Positions 16,737-25,510 of a DNA stretch of 64,000 nucleotides are shown piece after piece. The notes under the pieces are model-generated. The model was not told the origin of the DNA, did not search any database, and saw only the letters and a list, made by a program, of their open reading frames with translations. The DNA comes from M0103 sp040386155. Lineage in GTDB: Bacteria; Bacteroidota; Bacteroidia; Flavobacteriales_D; Crocinitomicaceae. Both the position numbers and the translations under genes were made by a program. Every line of letters starts with the position of its first letter. Within the stretch, counting starts at the first letter, position 1. The DNA is taken from the NCBI GenBank assembly GCA_040386155.1, contig JAZKFZ010000003.1, positions 620,001-684,000 of the forward strand, in the 5' to 3' direction.

Positions 16737-18284
16737 TTAGGGTTTAGCTTTCATCTCGATGTAAGGTATCAAGACTTCTTCCAAGGAAATTCCACCATGC
16801 TGAAAGGTATTACCGTAGTAATTTACAAAATGATTGTAATTATTTGGATATACAAAGAAATCACTTTCTCCAGCAAAAACAAACTCATTTCCCATTTTTG
16901 TTGATGGCAAATGCACATTATTAGGATTTTTTACCAAATAGACCTCTTTTTCATTGTAACTCAATCCTCTTCCCACTTTGTAGCGCAAATTGCTATTGGT
17001 GTTGCGCTCGCCAACAATTTTAACAGGATTGGTAACTCGCACTGTTCCATGGTCGGTAGTAATAATCAATTTTGCTCCACTTTCCGCAATTTTTTTCACG
17101 ATATCATTCAATGGCGAATGCTCGAACCAAGATACTGTAATTGATCGATACGCAGACTCATTTTCAGCCAATTCGCGAATTACCTCCATCTCTGTTCTTG
17201 CGTGCGAAAGCATGTCTACGAAGTTGTAGACGATAAAATTCACATCATTTTCCTTCAGTTGACTGAACGTATCCGCTAATTTTCTACCTGCATCGAAGTT
17301 GGTGATTTTATTGTACGACCATTTCACGTTTTTACCAAGACGCTTCAAGTTTGCTTCTAAAAAGTCTTTTTCGTGCATATTTTTTCCCCCTTCGTCTTCT
17401 TCATTTTTCCATAAAGTAGGGAAACGTTTCGCCAATTCATTAGGCAATAATCCAGCAAAAAAGGCATTTCGAGCATAATGGGTAGCCGTGGGAAGAATAG
17501 AATAAATTACTTCTTCTGATTCAACGGTAAACAACTTTGAAAAAGCTGGCTCCAACACTTTCCATTGGTCAAAGCGCAAATTATCGATGACCAACACAAA
17601 GGTTTTTTCACTTCCGATGAACGGATTAATTCGTTCCTTAATCACCTTATGAATCATCATTGGCGCATCACTTGAATTGTTGATCCAGTCTTCGTAATTC
17701 GATTTCACAAAGCGTGTAAAAACTGTATTCGCTTCCTTTTTCTGCATTTCAAGAATTTCGCGCATACTCTTGTCATCGGAATTGTCTAATTCTAATTCCC
17801 AGAAAATTAGTTTTTTATACAAATCTGCCCATTCTTCTGGATCCATGCGATCATTCAATTGCATACCTAATTGTCGAAATTCTTGTTGGTAGTTGGAGGT
17901 CGTTTTTTGCGATACCAACTTCGATTGATCAAGATTTCGCTTGATACTCAATAAAATTTGATTCGGATTAACAGGTTTGATCAGATAATCGGCGATCTTA
18001 CTTCCAATTGCTTCCTCCATGATGTACTCTTCCTCACTTTTCGTGATCATCACAACGGGAACCAGTGGTTTTGATTCTTTTATTCTTGCAAGTGCCTCTA
18101 ATCCTGAGATTCCGGGCATATTTTCATCTAAAAAAATGATATCGTAGTGGTTGTCTTGACTTCGTTCCACCGCCTCTGAACCATTATTTACCGCATCGAC
18201 AGAATAGCCTTTCGCCTCTAAAAACAAGATGTGTGGCTTAAGCAGATCGATCTCATCATCGGCCCAAAGAATTTTTCCTAACAT
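16737..18284 (-). CDS. porX: PorX, response regulator with PglZ domain
   Basis: 515 aa. Receiver domain 1-120: acid pair in WADDE (9-10), phospho-acceptor D53 (FLDENMPG), T81 and K103 (DYLIKPVNP). After a helical linker, the PglZ (alkaline phosphatase superfamily) domain spans about 210-510; metal-ligand-like blocks include VLVIDNLRFDQW, FVDMLSHAR and ITTDHGTVRV. PorX is the response regulator of the PorXY pair controlling type IX secretion and gliding genes, and its PglZ domain has been reported to act on oligonucleotides. The partner histidine kinase PorY is not in the window. First gene of an operon with the M50 protease and Smr genes. Confidence 0.93.
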   Translation of the reverse strand: MLGKILWADDEIDLLKPHILFLEAKGYSVDAVNNGSEAVERSQDNHYDIIFLDENMPGISGLEALARIKESKPLVPVVMITKSEEEYIMEEAIGSKIADYLIKPVNPNQILLSIKRNLDQSKLVSQKTTSNYQQEFRQLGMQLNDRMDPEEWADLYKKLIFWELELDNSDDKSMREILEMQKKEANTVFTRFVKSNYEDWINNSSDAPMMIHKVIKERINPFIGSEKTFVLVIDNLRFDQWKVLEPAFSKLFTVESEEVIYSILPTATHYARNAFFAGLLPNELAKRFPTLWKNEEDEGGKNMHEKDFLEANLKRLGKNVKWSYNKITNFDAGRKLADTFSQLKENDVNFIVYNFVDMLSHARTEMEVIRELAENESAYRSITVSWFEHSPLNDIVKKIAESGAKLIITTDHGTVRVTNPVKIVGERNTNSNLRYKVGRGLSYNEKEVYLVKNPNNVHLPSTKMGNEFVFAGESDFFVYPNNYNHFVNYYGNTFQHGGISLEEVLIPYIEMKAKP

Positions 18285-18297
18285 AGAAGAGTTTTGT

Positions 18298-18305
18298 TAA
18301 TTTTG
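18298..18305 (+). promoter_or_regulatory. -7 promoter box of the HD-domain gene
   Basis: TAATTTTG fits TAnnTTTG and lies 23 nt before the TTG start at 18329. Confidence 0.45.
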
Positions 18306-18328
18306 TTATTAAGTTTAAATTTATTCAT

Positions 18329-19570
18329 TTGCGACCGAATCTCAATCGAAATAATAAAAAGAAAATTATAAACGACCCAGTTTATGGTTTTATTTCAATT
18401 CCAGACCCTTTAATTTTCGACCTAATTGAACATCCTTATTTTCAACGATTAAGGAGAATTATGCAGTTGGGCATGAGTCATTTGGTCTATCCAGGAGCTA
18501 TTCACACCCGTTTCAATCACGTTCTTGGAGCGATGCACCTGATGGGATTGGCCATCAACGTACTTCGCCGAAAAGGCAATGAAATTACCATCGAAGAAGA
18601 ACGAGCACTTCAAATTGCCATTCTTTTGCATGATATCGGTCACGGACCTTTCTCTCACGCACTAGAATACGACATCGTAAATCGTGTTAGTCACGAGAAA
18701 ATTTCCGCCTACTTTATCGAACGTTTGCAGCTAGAATTTGGAGATGATCTGGCACATGCACTGCTCATCTTCAATAATAAACATTCAAAACCATTCTTGC
18801 ACCAGTTGGTAAGTAGTCAGCTCGACATGGACCGTTTAGATTACTTAAATCGTGATAGCTTCTACACTGGCGTAAGCGAAGGAGTTATTGGAAGTGATCG
18901 TTTGATTGAAATGCTCGACGTTGTCAACGGAAATCTTGTGCTCGAAGAAAAGGGAATTTATTCTGTTGAAAAGTTCATTGTTGCACGACGATTGATGTAC
19001 TGGCAAGTGTACTTACACAAAACAGTTGTTTCAGCAGAATTTATGCTGATTCACGCCCTGCGAAGAGCAAAAGAATTGGTTGAACGAGGGGAAACGGTTT
19101 TTGCGAGTCCTAGTCTTCATTTTTTCTTAGCCAACAAAATCACGGAAAAAGATTTCGAAAATAATCCAGCGGTATTGGATCATTTTGCAAGTTTAGACGA
19201 CTACGATATTCTCAGCGCGCTAAAAGTGTGGAAAGACCATCCCGACAAAATTCTAGCGGATCTTTCAAGTCGCTTGGTGAACAGAAGTTTATTCAAGATT
19301 GAAATCAGTGCAGAACCCTACAGTCAAGATAGAATTAACTTGGAAAAAGAATTGGTTCGCAAGGCATACAATCTCGAGGGAGACGAAGTCAATTACTACG
19401 TGTACACCGATATTTTGACCAATAATGCGTACAATCAGAAAAAGCAAAACATCAATATGCTGATGAAAAATGGTGAAGTAATTGATTTAAGTAAAGCCTC
19501 AGATAATTTGAATATTTCAGCGCTGGCACACCCAGTAGAGAAGTATTTTATTTGTTATCCGGTGGGGTGA
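18329..19570 (+). CDS. HD domain phosphohydrolase (SAMHD1/dGTPase-like)
   Basis: 413 aa. The start is TTG (MRPNLNRN); no ATG lies in frame before the conserved block INDPVYGFISIPDPL, so a rare start is needed. The HD metal site is H64 (TRFNH), H101-D102 (LLHDIGHGPFSHALE) and the later Asp in SSQLDMDRLDYLNRD. This layout is that of COG1078, related to dNTP triphosphohydrolases such as SAMHD1. Hydrolysis of dNTPs or another nucleotide is expected but not proven. It is divergent from porX and a single gene; a tandem repeat begins in its stop codon. Confidence 0.88.
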   Translation: MRPNLNRNNKKKIINDPVYGFISIPDPLIFDLIEHPYFQRLRRIMQLGMSHLVYPGAIHTRFNHVLGAMHLMGLAINVLRRKGNEITIEEERALQIAILLHDIGHGPFSHALEYDIVNRVSHEKISAYFIERLQLEFGDDLAHALLIFNNKHSKPFLHQLVSSQLDMDRLDYLNRDSFYTGVSEGVIGSDRLIEMLDVVNGNLVLEEKGIYSVEKFIVARRLMYWQVYLHKTVVSAEFMLIHALRRAKELVERGETVFASPSLHFFLANKITEKDFENNPAVLDHFASLDDYDILSALKVWKDHPDKILADLSSRLVNRSLFKIEISAEPYSQDRINLEKELVRKAYNLEGDEVNYYVYTDILTNNAYNQKKQNINMLMKNGEVIDLSKASDNLNISALAHPVEKYFICYPVG

Positions 19571-19610
19571 TTTCGGATTTACGATTTCGGATTTACGATT
19601 TCGGATTTAC
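19569..19610. repeat. Three perfect 14-bp tandem repeats
   Basis: GATTTCGGATTTAC occurs three times without mismatch, beginning at the last two bases of the HD gene's stop codon; a partial fourth copy (GATGTAC) follows. This looks like slipped-strand expansion. Confidence 0.9.
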
Positions 19611-19684
19611 GATGTACAATTTTAGATGTAGGAGTTAAGAATCGTTTCACTCAAAACGAATTATTGCTCCGAAGTAAAAAACGG

Positions 19685-19780
19685 CTTCCTCCTTTGGAGG
19701 AGGATTGAGGAGGAGGACTAGAGCATTTCGGCAAGCTCAATGCTCGCAAGCCCAGTGCGGCGCCTCCTTAAGGGGGAAAC
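19685..19780. repeat. Degenerate CCTCC...GGAGG palindromic element
   Basis: TTCCTCCTTTGGAGGAGG at about 19686-19703, continued by GATTGAGGAGGAGGA, and a second arm near 19763-19778 (GCCTCCTTAAGGGGGAAA). It resembles the more regular element at 50860-50974, which has CCCCCTTTGGAGGGGG and a GATTAAGGGGGAGGA extension. They are probably members of one intergenic repeat family. Confidence 0.5.
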
Positions 19781-19890
19781 GAATCGCATCTCCGAAAAAA
19801 TGATTTTAAATTTTCAGCTGTCGAGCTGGTCGTCGAGCGAAGCGTTGCAATGAGCTTGCCGAATTGCCGAGACGAAGCGAGACATCTCGG

Positions 19891-19990
19891 CTCCGCTCGA
19901 TGACCGCATCTCCACCTCCGCTCGATGACCGCATCTCCACCTCCGTTCGATGACCGCATCTCCACCTCCGCTCGATGACCGCATCTACAC
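19891..19990. repeat. Four 25-bp tandem repeats
   Basis: Units at 19891-19915, 19916-19940, 19941-19965 and 19966-19990, each beginning CTCCGCTCGATGACC and ending CATCTCCAC. Unit 3 has one change (CGTTC) and unit 4 one (CTACAC); a partial unit (CTCCG) follows. The unit is GC-richer than its surroundings, and related words (CGAGCGAAGC, CGGCTCCGCTCGATG) occur just upstream. Confidence 0.92.
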
Positions 19991-20003
19991 CTCCGAAATC
20001 GTT

Positions 20004-20654
20004 TTACTGCCTACTCAACTTCCCTTCTTTCCAATCCTTGATTAATTTGGCCCAAGAATAAGGGTTCAAGAGGTTGTTGACTGGCAATTGGCCGTTGGTG
20101 TATAATTTTGAATAGCGTTGATTAACGACAGTTCCATAGGACAAAGAAGCATCGCCCTCTAAGCGAGCAGCAACGAATGCTAAGGCTTCACCAGACAATT
20201 CTCGTTGCGCACGGCGCATTGCATCGTCGTAAGGTTCCATGTGTACAAAATAGTACGCGAAATCTTCTCTCGATGGCCATGGATACACTGTTACAGCAGG
20301 TAATTCTACTGTATCTTTCTGCATCATGTGAATCATCGAATAGCGATTGTCTTTCAATGTGTCTGGTACGATAAAAGTGGTGGTATTGAAACCATACCCT
20401 GAAAATACTAGTGTATCACCAGGCATCACAACTAAAGTAAAAAAACCATGAAAATCGGAAATCATCCCTCGCTTGATCGTTCTATCGAAAATTGTGGCGT
20501 AAGAAACAGGCTGTAAATCTTCCTCGTTGACTGCAATTCCAGAAAGCTGAACAAGTTTCGTTGTATCCACAAATACTTGTGCATTCGACTTATTCAAAGT
20601 GCTACTCGCAACAAGAAAAGTGATGAATACAACAAGATGACGAGTAAATTTCAT
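20004..20654 (-). CDS. Secreted carboxypeptidase-regulatory-like domain protein
   Basis: 216 aa. A signal peptide of about 26 residues (ends KSNAQ) is followed by a CarboxypepD_reg-like beta-sandwich (about 35-110: VQLSGIAVNEEDLQPVSYATI, then DFHGFFTLVV and GDTLVFSGYG). This domain is common at the N-terminus of TonB-dependent receptors, but here no plug or barrel follows. The C-terminal 100 residues (PWPSREDFAYYFVHM onward) have no motif I recognise. The likely location is periplasm or outer membrane. It is a single gene between two repeat-rich gaps, and its function is unknown. Confidence 0.8.
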   Translation of the reverse strand: MKFTRHLVVFITFLVASSTLNKSNAQVFVDTTKLVQLSGIAVNEEDLQPVSYATIFDRTIKRGMISDFHGFFTLVVMPGDTLVFSGYGFNTTTFIVPDTLKDNRYSMIHMMQKDTVELPAVTVYPWPSREDFAYYFVHMEPYDDAMRRAQRELSGEALAFVAARLEGDASLSYGTVVNQRYSKLYTNGQLPVNNLLNPYSWAKLIKDWKEGKLSRQ

Positions 20655-20730
20655 TACAACAAGTATACGATTTTATGAGGTAAATATTATTTTCTTTACG
20701 ATTTTTAACAAATAACGTTCCATGAATTAC

Positions 20731-20958
20731 TTAACCGCAAAGTGCTCCAAGTTTTTCGCAAAGTACGCAGAGTTTTTTCTCAACACATAAAAACAAAAGA
20801 TTTTTTTCTCACTTAGATTTGGCTGATCCAGAAGAGCATCGCCTATTCCGCCTAGATCTGCGGAATCAGCAAGAGATTTTTCCTTCATCCTTAAAAATAC
20901 AAAGCTCATCCCCTTTCTTTTGTTTCTTTGCGTAAAACTTCGTGACCTTTGCGGTTAA
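20731..20958. repeat. 228-bp element with 12-bp terminal inverted repeats
   Basis: TTAACCGCAAAG (20731-20742) and CTTTGCGGTTAA (20947-20958) are perfect inverted ends. Inside are further CGCAAAG and TTTGCG words and an inner dyad around GCTGATCC (about 20820) and GGAATCAGC (about 20870). A 60-codon frame within it is a repeat by-product. The element nearly fills the 313-bp gap 20655-20967, where no gene is supported. It looks like a non-autonomous, MITE-like repeat. Confidence 0.7.
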
Positions 20959-20967
20959 ACTTACAAC

Positions 20968-23454
20968 CTACAAATGCTGAAATCCAAAACTTTCGAGGCT
21001 AGGTGCTTCACCTTCGTACTTAATCTTGAAAAAATGATCGCCCGGCAACAAATCAACAAAATTGTCATCGAATTGAAGTCCAGCCTTTTCAGAAAACAAC
21101 CAGAAGTTGCGAACATACCGTTTCACATCTACTTTAATAGTCATTTCCTTACGTGCACTATCGTGGCAATGAATGCTAATTTTTGAATCATCATTTCCCG
21201 CTTTGTTATAAGCAATCGGCAATTGAGAAAAATCGCGTGTTAGTTCTTTACCTTCGGCAGTCGTCCATTTAAACTTCACAACAACGTTCTGATTCGCATA
21301 GTTGCCTGCCAATTCGCCTAAACAAATCTTCATGTTTTCATTTTGCGACATTACTTTCTTAAAATGATTTTCTGCTAGTTTTTTTCCTTTCAAATCGAAT
21401 ATTTCAAAATGCACCTTACATGTAAACGTTTGAGGCACATCTGAAATTAAATAGTATTCGAATTGATTAGGTGTTGGTTCTTTGCGCAAAATAGCTACAT
21501 CTTCGTAATCTTTTTTCACGTGGTAATTCAAGGCCTTCCAATTCCAATAGTAATCAATACTTGACCATGTTGGTGCCGACCAAACATCATTTACTTGCCA
21601 GTACAAAGTTCCCATACAACGAGGAAAATTGAGTCGATGTCCAGACACTGCAATACTTACAGCATGCGACTGTGTTAATTGAGAGAGGTAAATAAATTGC
21701 TCGAAATTTTCTGCTTTTCCGTAGAGCAAATTAGCATGTTTTTCAATCATCAAGTTGCCAACATAGCTCTTTTGGTGGTGCTTCATTACATCAGACTGCA
21801 AGCTCCATTGATCTTTCGTAGAGAAATTCAACAATGTACTATACTCTGGGAAACTTTGGAAGCCATATTCTGCATTGAAACGTCCAATTTTCTTAGCAAA
21901 ATCTTCCATCGGATCTTTTCCATGCCAAACACCCCAATAATGCTGAGAACCGTTGTCGTAGAATTCATCTTTGCCCCAATGACTTAACGGCGAAGTATGG
22001 ATATACGGTTGGGCTGAAAACTGATTGACCTTCGTTGGAATCAATTCCTTGAATAAACGATCGTAGGAGGCCTGTACCTCATCCGCATCCTTGCCGTAAA
22101 TATTGTATCGCACTTGGAATCCCCAGTATTTCCACGCTACAGATACCTCGTTATTTCCATTAAAAATAGTAACGGAAGGATGCGAGGCGATTCTAGGAAT
22201 TTGATATTCTATTTCTTCTTGCACATTTAATAGAAAATCTGGATTGCCTGGATACATCGCACATGCGAACATAAAATCTTGCCACACCATAATTCCCAAT
22301 TCATCACATGCTTCAAAAAAGGCATCGTCTGGGTAATAACCTCCACCCCAAACACGCACCATATTGAAATTCGTCGCCGCCAGTTGTTCCACCATTTTCC
22401 GCAAATCTTCGTCTTTCACGCGCGCTGGAAAGACATCCTGAGGTATGTAATCTCCACCTTTACAAAAAATTGGTTTATTGTTGAACCAAATTTCATAATT
22501 CGTTCCCCACTGATCTTTTTCGTTGATTAATTTGGATTGCTTGATACCAAATCGAACGTCTGAAGAATAGATCACTTTTCCATCAATGGTAGAAATTGTC
22601 CACTCGTCGTTGTACAAATGCTGATCACCATGTCCTCTCGGCCACCACAACTGCGCTTTATCAATCGTTTCGCTTCTGCGAATCACCCCTTTTTCAGCAC
22701 GTAGAACGCTTTCTCCGAACAACTTACTTTTCCAAATTAAATCTTCCGTTTGATTTTCAATCAAGTGTAATTCTAGGTCGATAGTGGCAGTTAATTGCTC
22801 ATCGATGGAACGAGTCACTACATTTTTATTGACCACTCGAATGCCATTAGAAGCATTTAGCGAAACAGGTTTCATGAAGCCAATGGTATTCATTCGCAAT
22901 GACCAATCCCAGCCAAATTGATACTGCGGTTTACGCGTGTAAGGTGCAATAGCGATTTCGTGCACATCGTTCGGAGCAGGTAAATGATAGTTCGCTTTTT
23001 CGTACATTTCTTTGTGGAAAAGCACTGGAGGATAAAATTTTGCTCTGATTTTGTTTTCACCATGTTTTAAAAGTGATTTCACTTCAAAGCGATAGGGTCT
23101 AAATGCATTTTGAGTCACACCCAGCAAGGAATCATTCAAATAAAGTTCAGCGTACACATCCACAAAAGGAAAAATCAATTCGAGGAAGTCGTTTTGAAAA
23201 GAAGTATCATCTACTGTAAACGTTGATTCAAATTCCCAGGTATGATTTTCAATCCAGCCAAATTTCTCCTCATTTTTCCCGTAAAATGGATCTGGCAACT
23301 CTCCTTTTTTGATCAATATTTCTTGCACAGAACCATGTGTTCCAGCATCCAACACTTCTTTTGTGACAGCGTGTTCCACTGTCCAATTTAATACTTGATC
23401 TTGTGCCATTACGCTTGAAAAAATAAGTTGACTTGCTATAAATAGTTTCTTCAT
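20968..23454 (-). CDS. Glycoside hydrolase family 2 beta-mannosidase
   Basis: 828 aa with a signal peptide (about 1-17, MKKLFIASQLIFSSVMA), so periplasmic or exported. It has a jelly-roll sugar-binding domain (about 20-205), an Ig-like domain (about 205-310), a TIM barrel (about 315-650) and beta domains after it. The acid/base is E436 in FNGNNE and the nucleophile is E529 in FNAEYG; VRVWGGGYY is the typical mannosidase block. It should remove the beta-1,4-mannose from mannosyl-chitobiose cores of N-glycans or from mannans. It lies 3 nt after the glycosylasparaginase gene, which acts on the next bonds of the same glycan, and it is the last gene of the operon from dapF. Confidence 0.92.
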   Translation of the reverse strand: MKKLFIASQLIFSSVMAQDQVLNWTVEHAVTKEVLDAGTHGSVQEILIKKGELPDPFYGKNEEKFGWIENHTWEFESTFTVDDTSFQNDFLELIFPFVDVYAELYLNDSLLGVTQNAFRPYRFEVKSLLKHGENKIRAKFYPPVLFHKEMYEKANYHLPAPNDVHEIAIAPYTRKPQYQFGWDWSLRMNTIGFMKPVSLNASNGIRVVNKNVVTRSIDEQLTATIDLELHLIENQTEDLIWKSKLFGESVLRAEKGVIRRSETIDKAQLWWPRGHGDQHLYNDEWTISTIDGKVIYSSDVRFGIKQSKLINEKDQWGTNYEIWFNNKPIFCKGGDYIPQDVFPARVKDEDLRKMVEQLAATNFNMVRVWGGGYYPDDAFFEACDELGIMVWQDFMFACAMYPGNPDFLLNVQEEIEYQIPRIASHPSVTIFNGNNEVSVAWKYWGFQVRYNIYGKDADEVQASYDRLFKELIPTKVNQFSAQPYIHTSPLSHWGKDEFYDNGSQHYWGVWHGKDPMEDFAKKIGRFNAEYGFQSFPEYSTLLNFSTKDQWSLQSDVMKHHQKSYVGNLMIEKHANLLYGKAENFEQFIYLSQLTQSHAVSIAVSGHRLNFPRCMGTLYWQVNDVWSAPTWSSIDYYWNWKALNYHVKKDYEDVAILRKEPTPNQFEYYLISDVPQTFTCKVHFEIFDLKGKKLAENHFKKVMSQNENMKICLGELAGNYANQNVVVKFKWTTAEGKELTRDFSQLPIAYNKAGNDDSKISIHCHDSARKEMTIKVDVKRYVRNFWLFSEKAGLQFDDNFVDLLPGDHFFKIKYEGEAPSLESFGFQHL

Positions 23455-23457
23455 AAA

Positions 23458-24453
23458 TTACCAGTTTCTATCGAATGAGGCGTCCATTAATTTAGCGTGA
23501 TCTGCGGACCGAAACGCATAATTAAATCCAGCGTAAACCGAATGGGCTCCTACATTTCCATTTTTGTCGATTGCTAAGAATCCACATTGTAAATTTGTTA
23601 AATCCTTGTGTTTCGAGATAATTCGTTGAACAGCTTCTTCACATGCAGCTTGAGGAGTGTATCCATGACGCATTAGTTCAACAACGGTGTGACTTCCAGC
23701 TATTCGAACAATTGCTTCGCCCAATCCCGTTGCCACAGCTCCACCGATTTCATTGTCGACAAACAAACCAGCTCCGATAATGGGAGAATCGCCCACACGA
23801 CCATGCATTTTGTAGGCCCAACCACTTGTTGTACAAGAACCACTAATGTTTCCTTGAGCATCCAACGCAAGCATGCCAATGGTATCGTGATTCTCATGAT
23901 TTATTTCAGGCTTAAAATAATCGTCTTTGTGCTCTTTTCTCCATGCCTTCCAAATCTTTTTCACTTCAGGAATGGGCGTTTTGAAGGTGTCAAATCCTTG
24001 AGCTAAGGCAAATTTTTTCGCGCCTTCACCAACCAACATGACGTGCTGTGTTCGCTCCATAACAGCCCTAGCGACAGAAATTGGATGCACAATTCCCTCT
24101 AAAAAAGCCACAGAACCACAGCGACTTTCATGATCCATGATACAAGCATCTAAGGTAACGTGACCATCACGATCGGGCATTCCACCAATTCCAACAGAAC
24201 GATTCGTTAAATCCACTTCCGTAATCATCACCCCTTTTTCAACGGCATCAATGGCTTTACCTCCATTTTCAAGCACTTTCCAAGCTTCGTCGTTTGCCGC
24301 TAGTCCATGGTTCCACGTAGAAATCACGACAGGTGAATTCACACGCGAGCCTTTTTGCTTAGCTCCAATTTGTTCAGCAGCTTTAAATGGATTTGCGATT
24401 GCAAGTGCCGTTCCAGCCAAACCAATTTTTAGAAATTTTCTTCGATCTGACAT
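23458..24453 (-). CDS. N4-(beta-N-acetylglucosaminyl)-L-asparaginase
   Basis: 331 aa, an Ntn hydrolase made as a precursor that cuts itself before Thr. It splits the GlcNAc-Asn bond left after protein and glycan breakdown. The nucleophile is T191 in NHDTIGM; DSPIIGAGLFVDN and GAVATGLGEAIVR hold substrate residues. The N-terminus (SDRRKFLKIGLAGTALAIA) is a twin-arginine-like signal, so export by Tat is likely, as in Elizabethkingia glycosylasparaginase. The alpha chain would end at D190. Its gene starts 1 nt after mltG and ends 3 nt before the beta-mannosidase gene; together these two form an N-glycan degradation pair. Confidence 0.93.
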   Translation of the reverse strand: MSDRRKFLKIGLAGTALAIANPFKAAEQIGAKQKGSRVNSPVVISTWNHGLAANDEAWKVLENGGKAIDAVEKGVMITEVDLTNRSVGIGGMPDRDGHVTLDACIMDHESRCGSVAFLEGIVHPISVARAVMERTQHVMLVGEGAKKFALAQGFDTFKTPIPEVKKIWKAWRKEHKDDYFKPEINHENHDTIGMLALDAQGNISGSCTTSGWAYKMHGRVGDSPIIGAGLFVDNEIGGAVATGLGEAIVRIAGSHTVVELMRHGYTPQAACEEAVQRIISKHKDLTNLQCGFLAIDKNGNVGAHSVYAGFNYAFRSADHAKLMDASFDRNW

Positions 24454-24454
24454 A

Positions 24455-25510
24455 TTAATTAAGTGTTGCCAACCATTTTTGATAAATGGAAGCTAATTGT
24501 TGATGTCTTGAATAATCCACTGAAAAATCATGACGACCCGAAAAATCTGGTTTTGCCATCATGAAAATATAGTTGTTGTTATCCCGATTCAGTACCGCAT
24601 TGAGTACTTGTGTTGGCGGCATGCAAATGGGTCCAGGAGGCAAACCATCGTATTTGTAGGTGTTGTATGGACAATCAATGTCGCGATGAATGAATAATAA
24701 ACGTTGAACGCCATCCAATTGTTTGCCCCAACAAAATTTAAATGTTGGATCTGATTGCAATCGAATCCCTTGATTTAAGCGGTTCAGATACAAACCAGCA
24801 ATGACAGGCCATTCCTCTGCCACTTTCGATTGTTCAGAATAAATTATACTAGCAAGTGTAGAACATTCAGAAGGTGATTTCAATCCTACCTTCTTCAATT
24901 TCGCAATACGATCTGCCGTCCAAAAGGCCTTAAATTCTTGTGCCATTCGAGCAGTAAATTTCTCTAGGTCAGTGTCGTAATACATTTTATAGGTATTTGG
25001 TAAAAACATCGCAGGAAATTCCTCGCTACTAAAACCAAACTTATCATGCGTATTAGGATTGTTTAAATACGCCAACAACTCCACACTATCCACCATCAAA
25101 ACCTCTGATATTTTAGAAGCTAAGTCACTCATAAAGCGACAATTATTAAACGTTACATTAACTTCTACTTCAGCATTACCATTTCCTGCAGCATTCAAAG
25201 TAAAGCCATTCAACAAGTTCCGTATTTGCGTTCCTGGCGCAATTTCATATTTTCCTAAGGCAATACTTTTTTCGTTTAATCCTTTGTATTCACCGACCTT
25301 TAAAAAAGATTTATCATTCTCCAAAACACCCTTCTCTACTAATTCGGTGGCCAGCTCTTTCAAAGAAATTGATTTTTTAATGTAAAAATCGACAGTAGTA
25401 GCGTTATCGCTTACCGCGCGACTATCCAAGTACAACATGATTTTTGGGAAGGCTACAATTCCACCAATAAGCGCTAATGCAGCACCAATAATTGCTATTT
25501 TTTTAAACAT
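24455..25510 (-). CDS. mltG: Endolytic murein transglycosylase MltG
   Basis: 351 aa. One N-terminal membrane anchor (about 4-27) is followed by a LysM-like segment (about 40-110) and the YceG catalytic domain. The catalytic Glu is E226 in LASIIYSEQSK; LYLNRLNQGIRLQSDPT and YDGLPPGPICMP are family blocks. MltG cuts nascent glycan strands in the periplasm and may set strand length. It overlaps the 3' end of the GNAT gene by 16 nt and lies 1 nt before the asparaginase gene. Linkage with dapF fits a cell-wall operon. Confidence 0.95.
   Translation of the reverse strand: MFKKIAIIGAALALIGGIVAFPKIMLYLDSRAVSDNATTVDFYIKKSISLKELATELVEKGVLENDKSFLKVGEYKGLNEKSIALGKYEIAPGTQIRNLLNGFTLNAAGNGNAEVEVNVTFNNCRFMSDLASKISEVLMVDSVELLAYLNNPNTHDKFGFSSEEFPAMFLPNTYKMYYDTDLEKFTARMAQEFKAFWTADRIAKLKKVGLKSPSECSTLASIIYSEQSKVAEEWPVIAGLYLNRLNQGIRLQSDPTFKFCWGKQLDGVQRLLFIHRDIDCPYNTYKYDGLPPGPICMPPTQVLNAVLNRDNNNYIFMMAKPDFSGRHDFSVDYSRHQQLASIYQKWLATLN

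Larger units (their letters stand above)
19571..20003. other. 433-bp repeat-filled intergenic region
   Basis: It holds the 14-bp repeats, a GC-richer palindromic element and four 25-bp repeats, each listed separately. The short reading frame crossing the 25-bp repeats on the minus strand is a by-product of the repeat (25 is not a multiple of 3) and is not a gene. No terminator for either flanking gene was recognised. Confidence 0.7.

Noticed and set aside
19768..19965. 65-codon minus-strand frame
   Set aside because: It is created by the GC-rich element and 25-bp repeats; the repeat period is not a multiple of three.
19891..19990. CRISPR array
   Set aside because: The units are directly adjacent without spacers and no cas gene is near.
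20727..20909. 60-codon minus-strand frame
   Set aside because: It lies inside the inverted-repeat element and is made of its repeat words, with no protein-like conservation signal.
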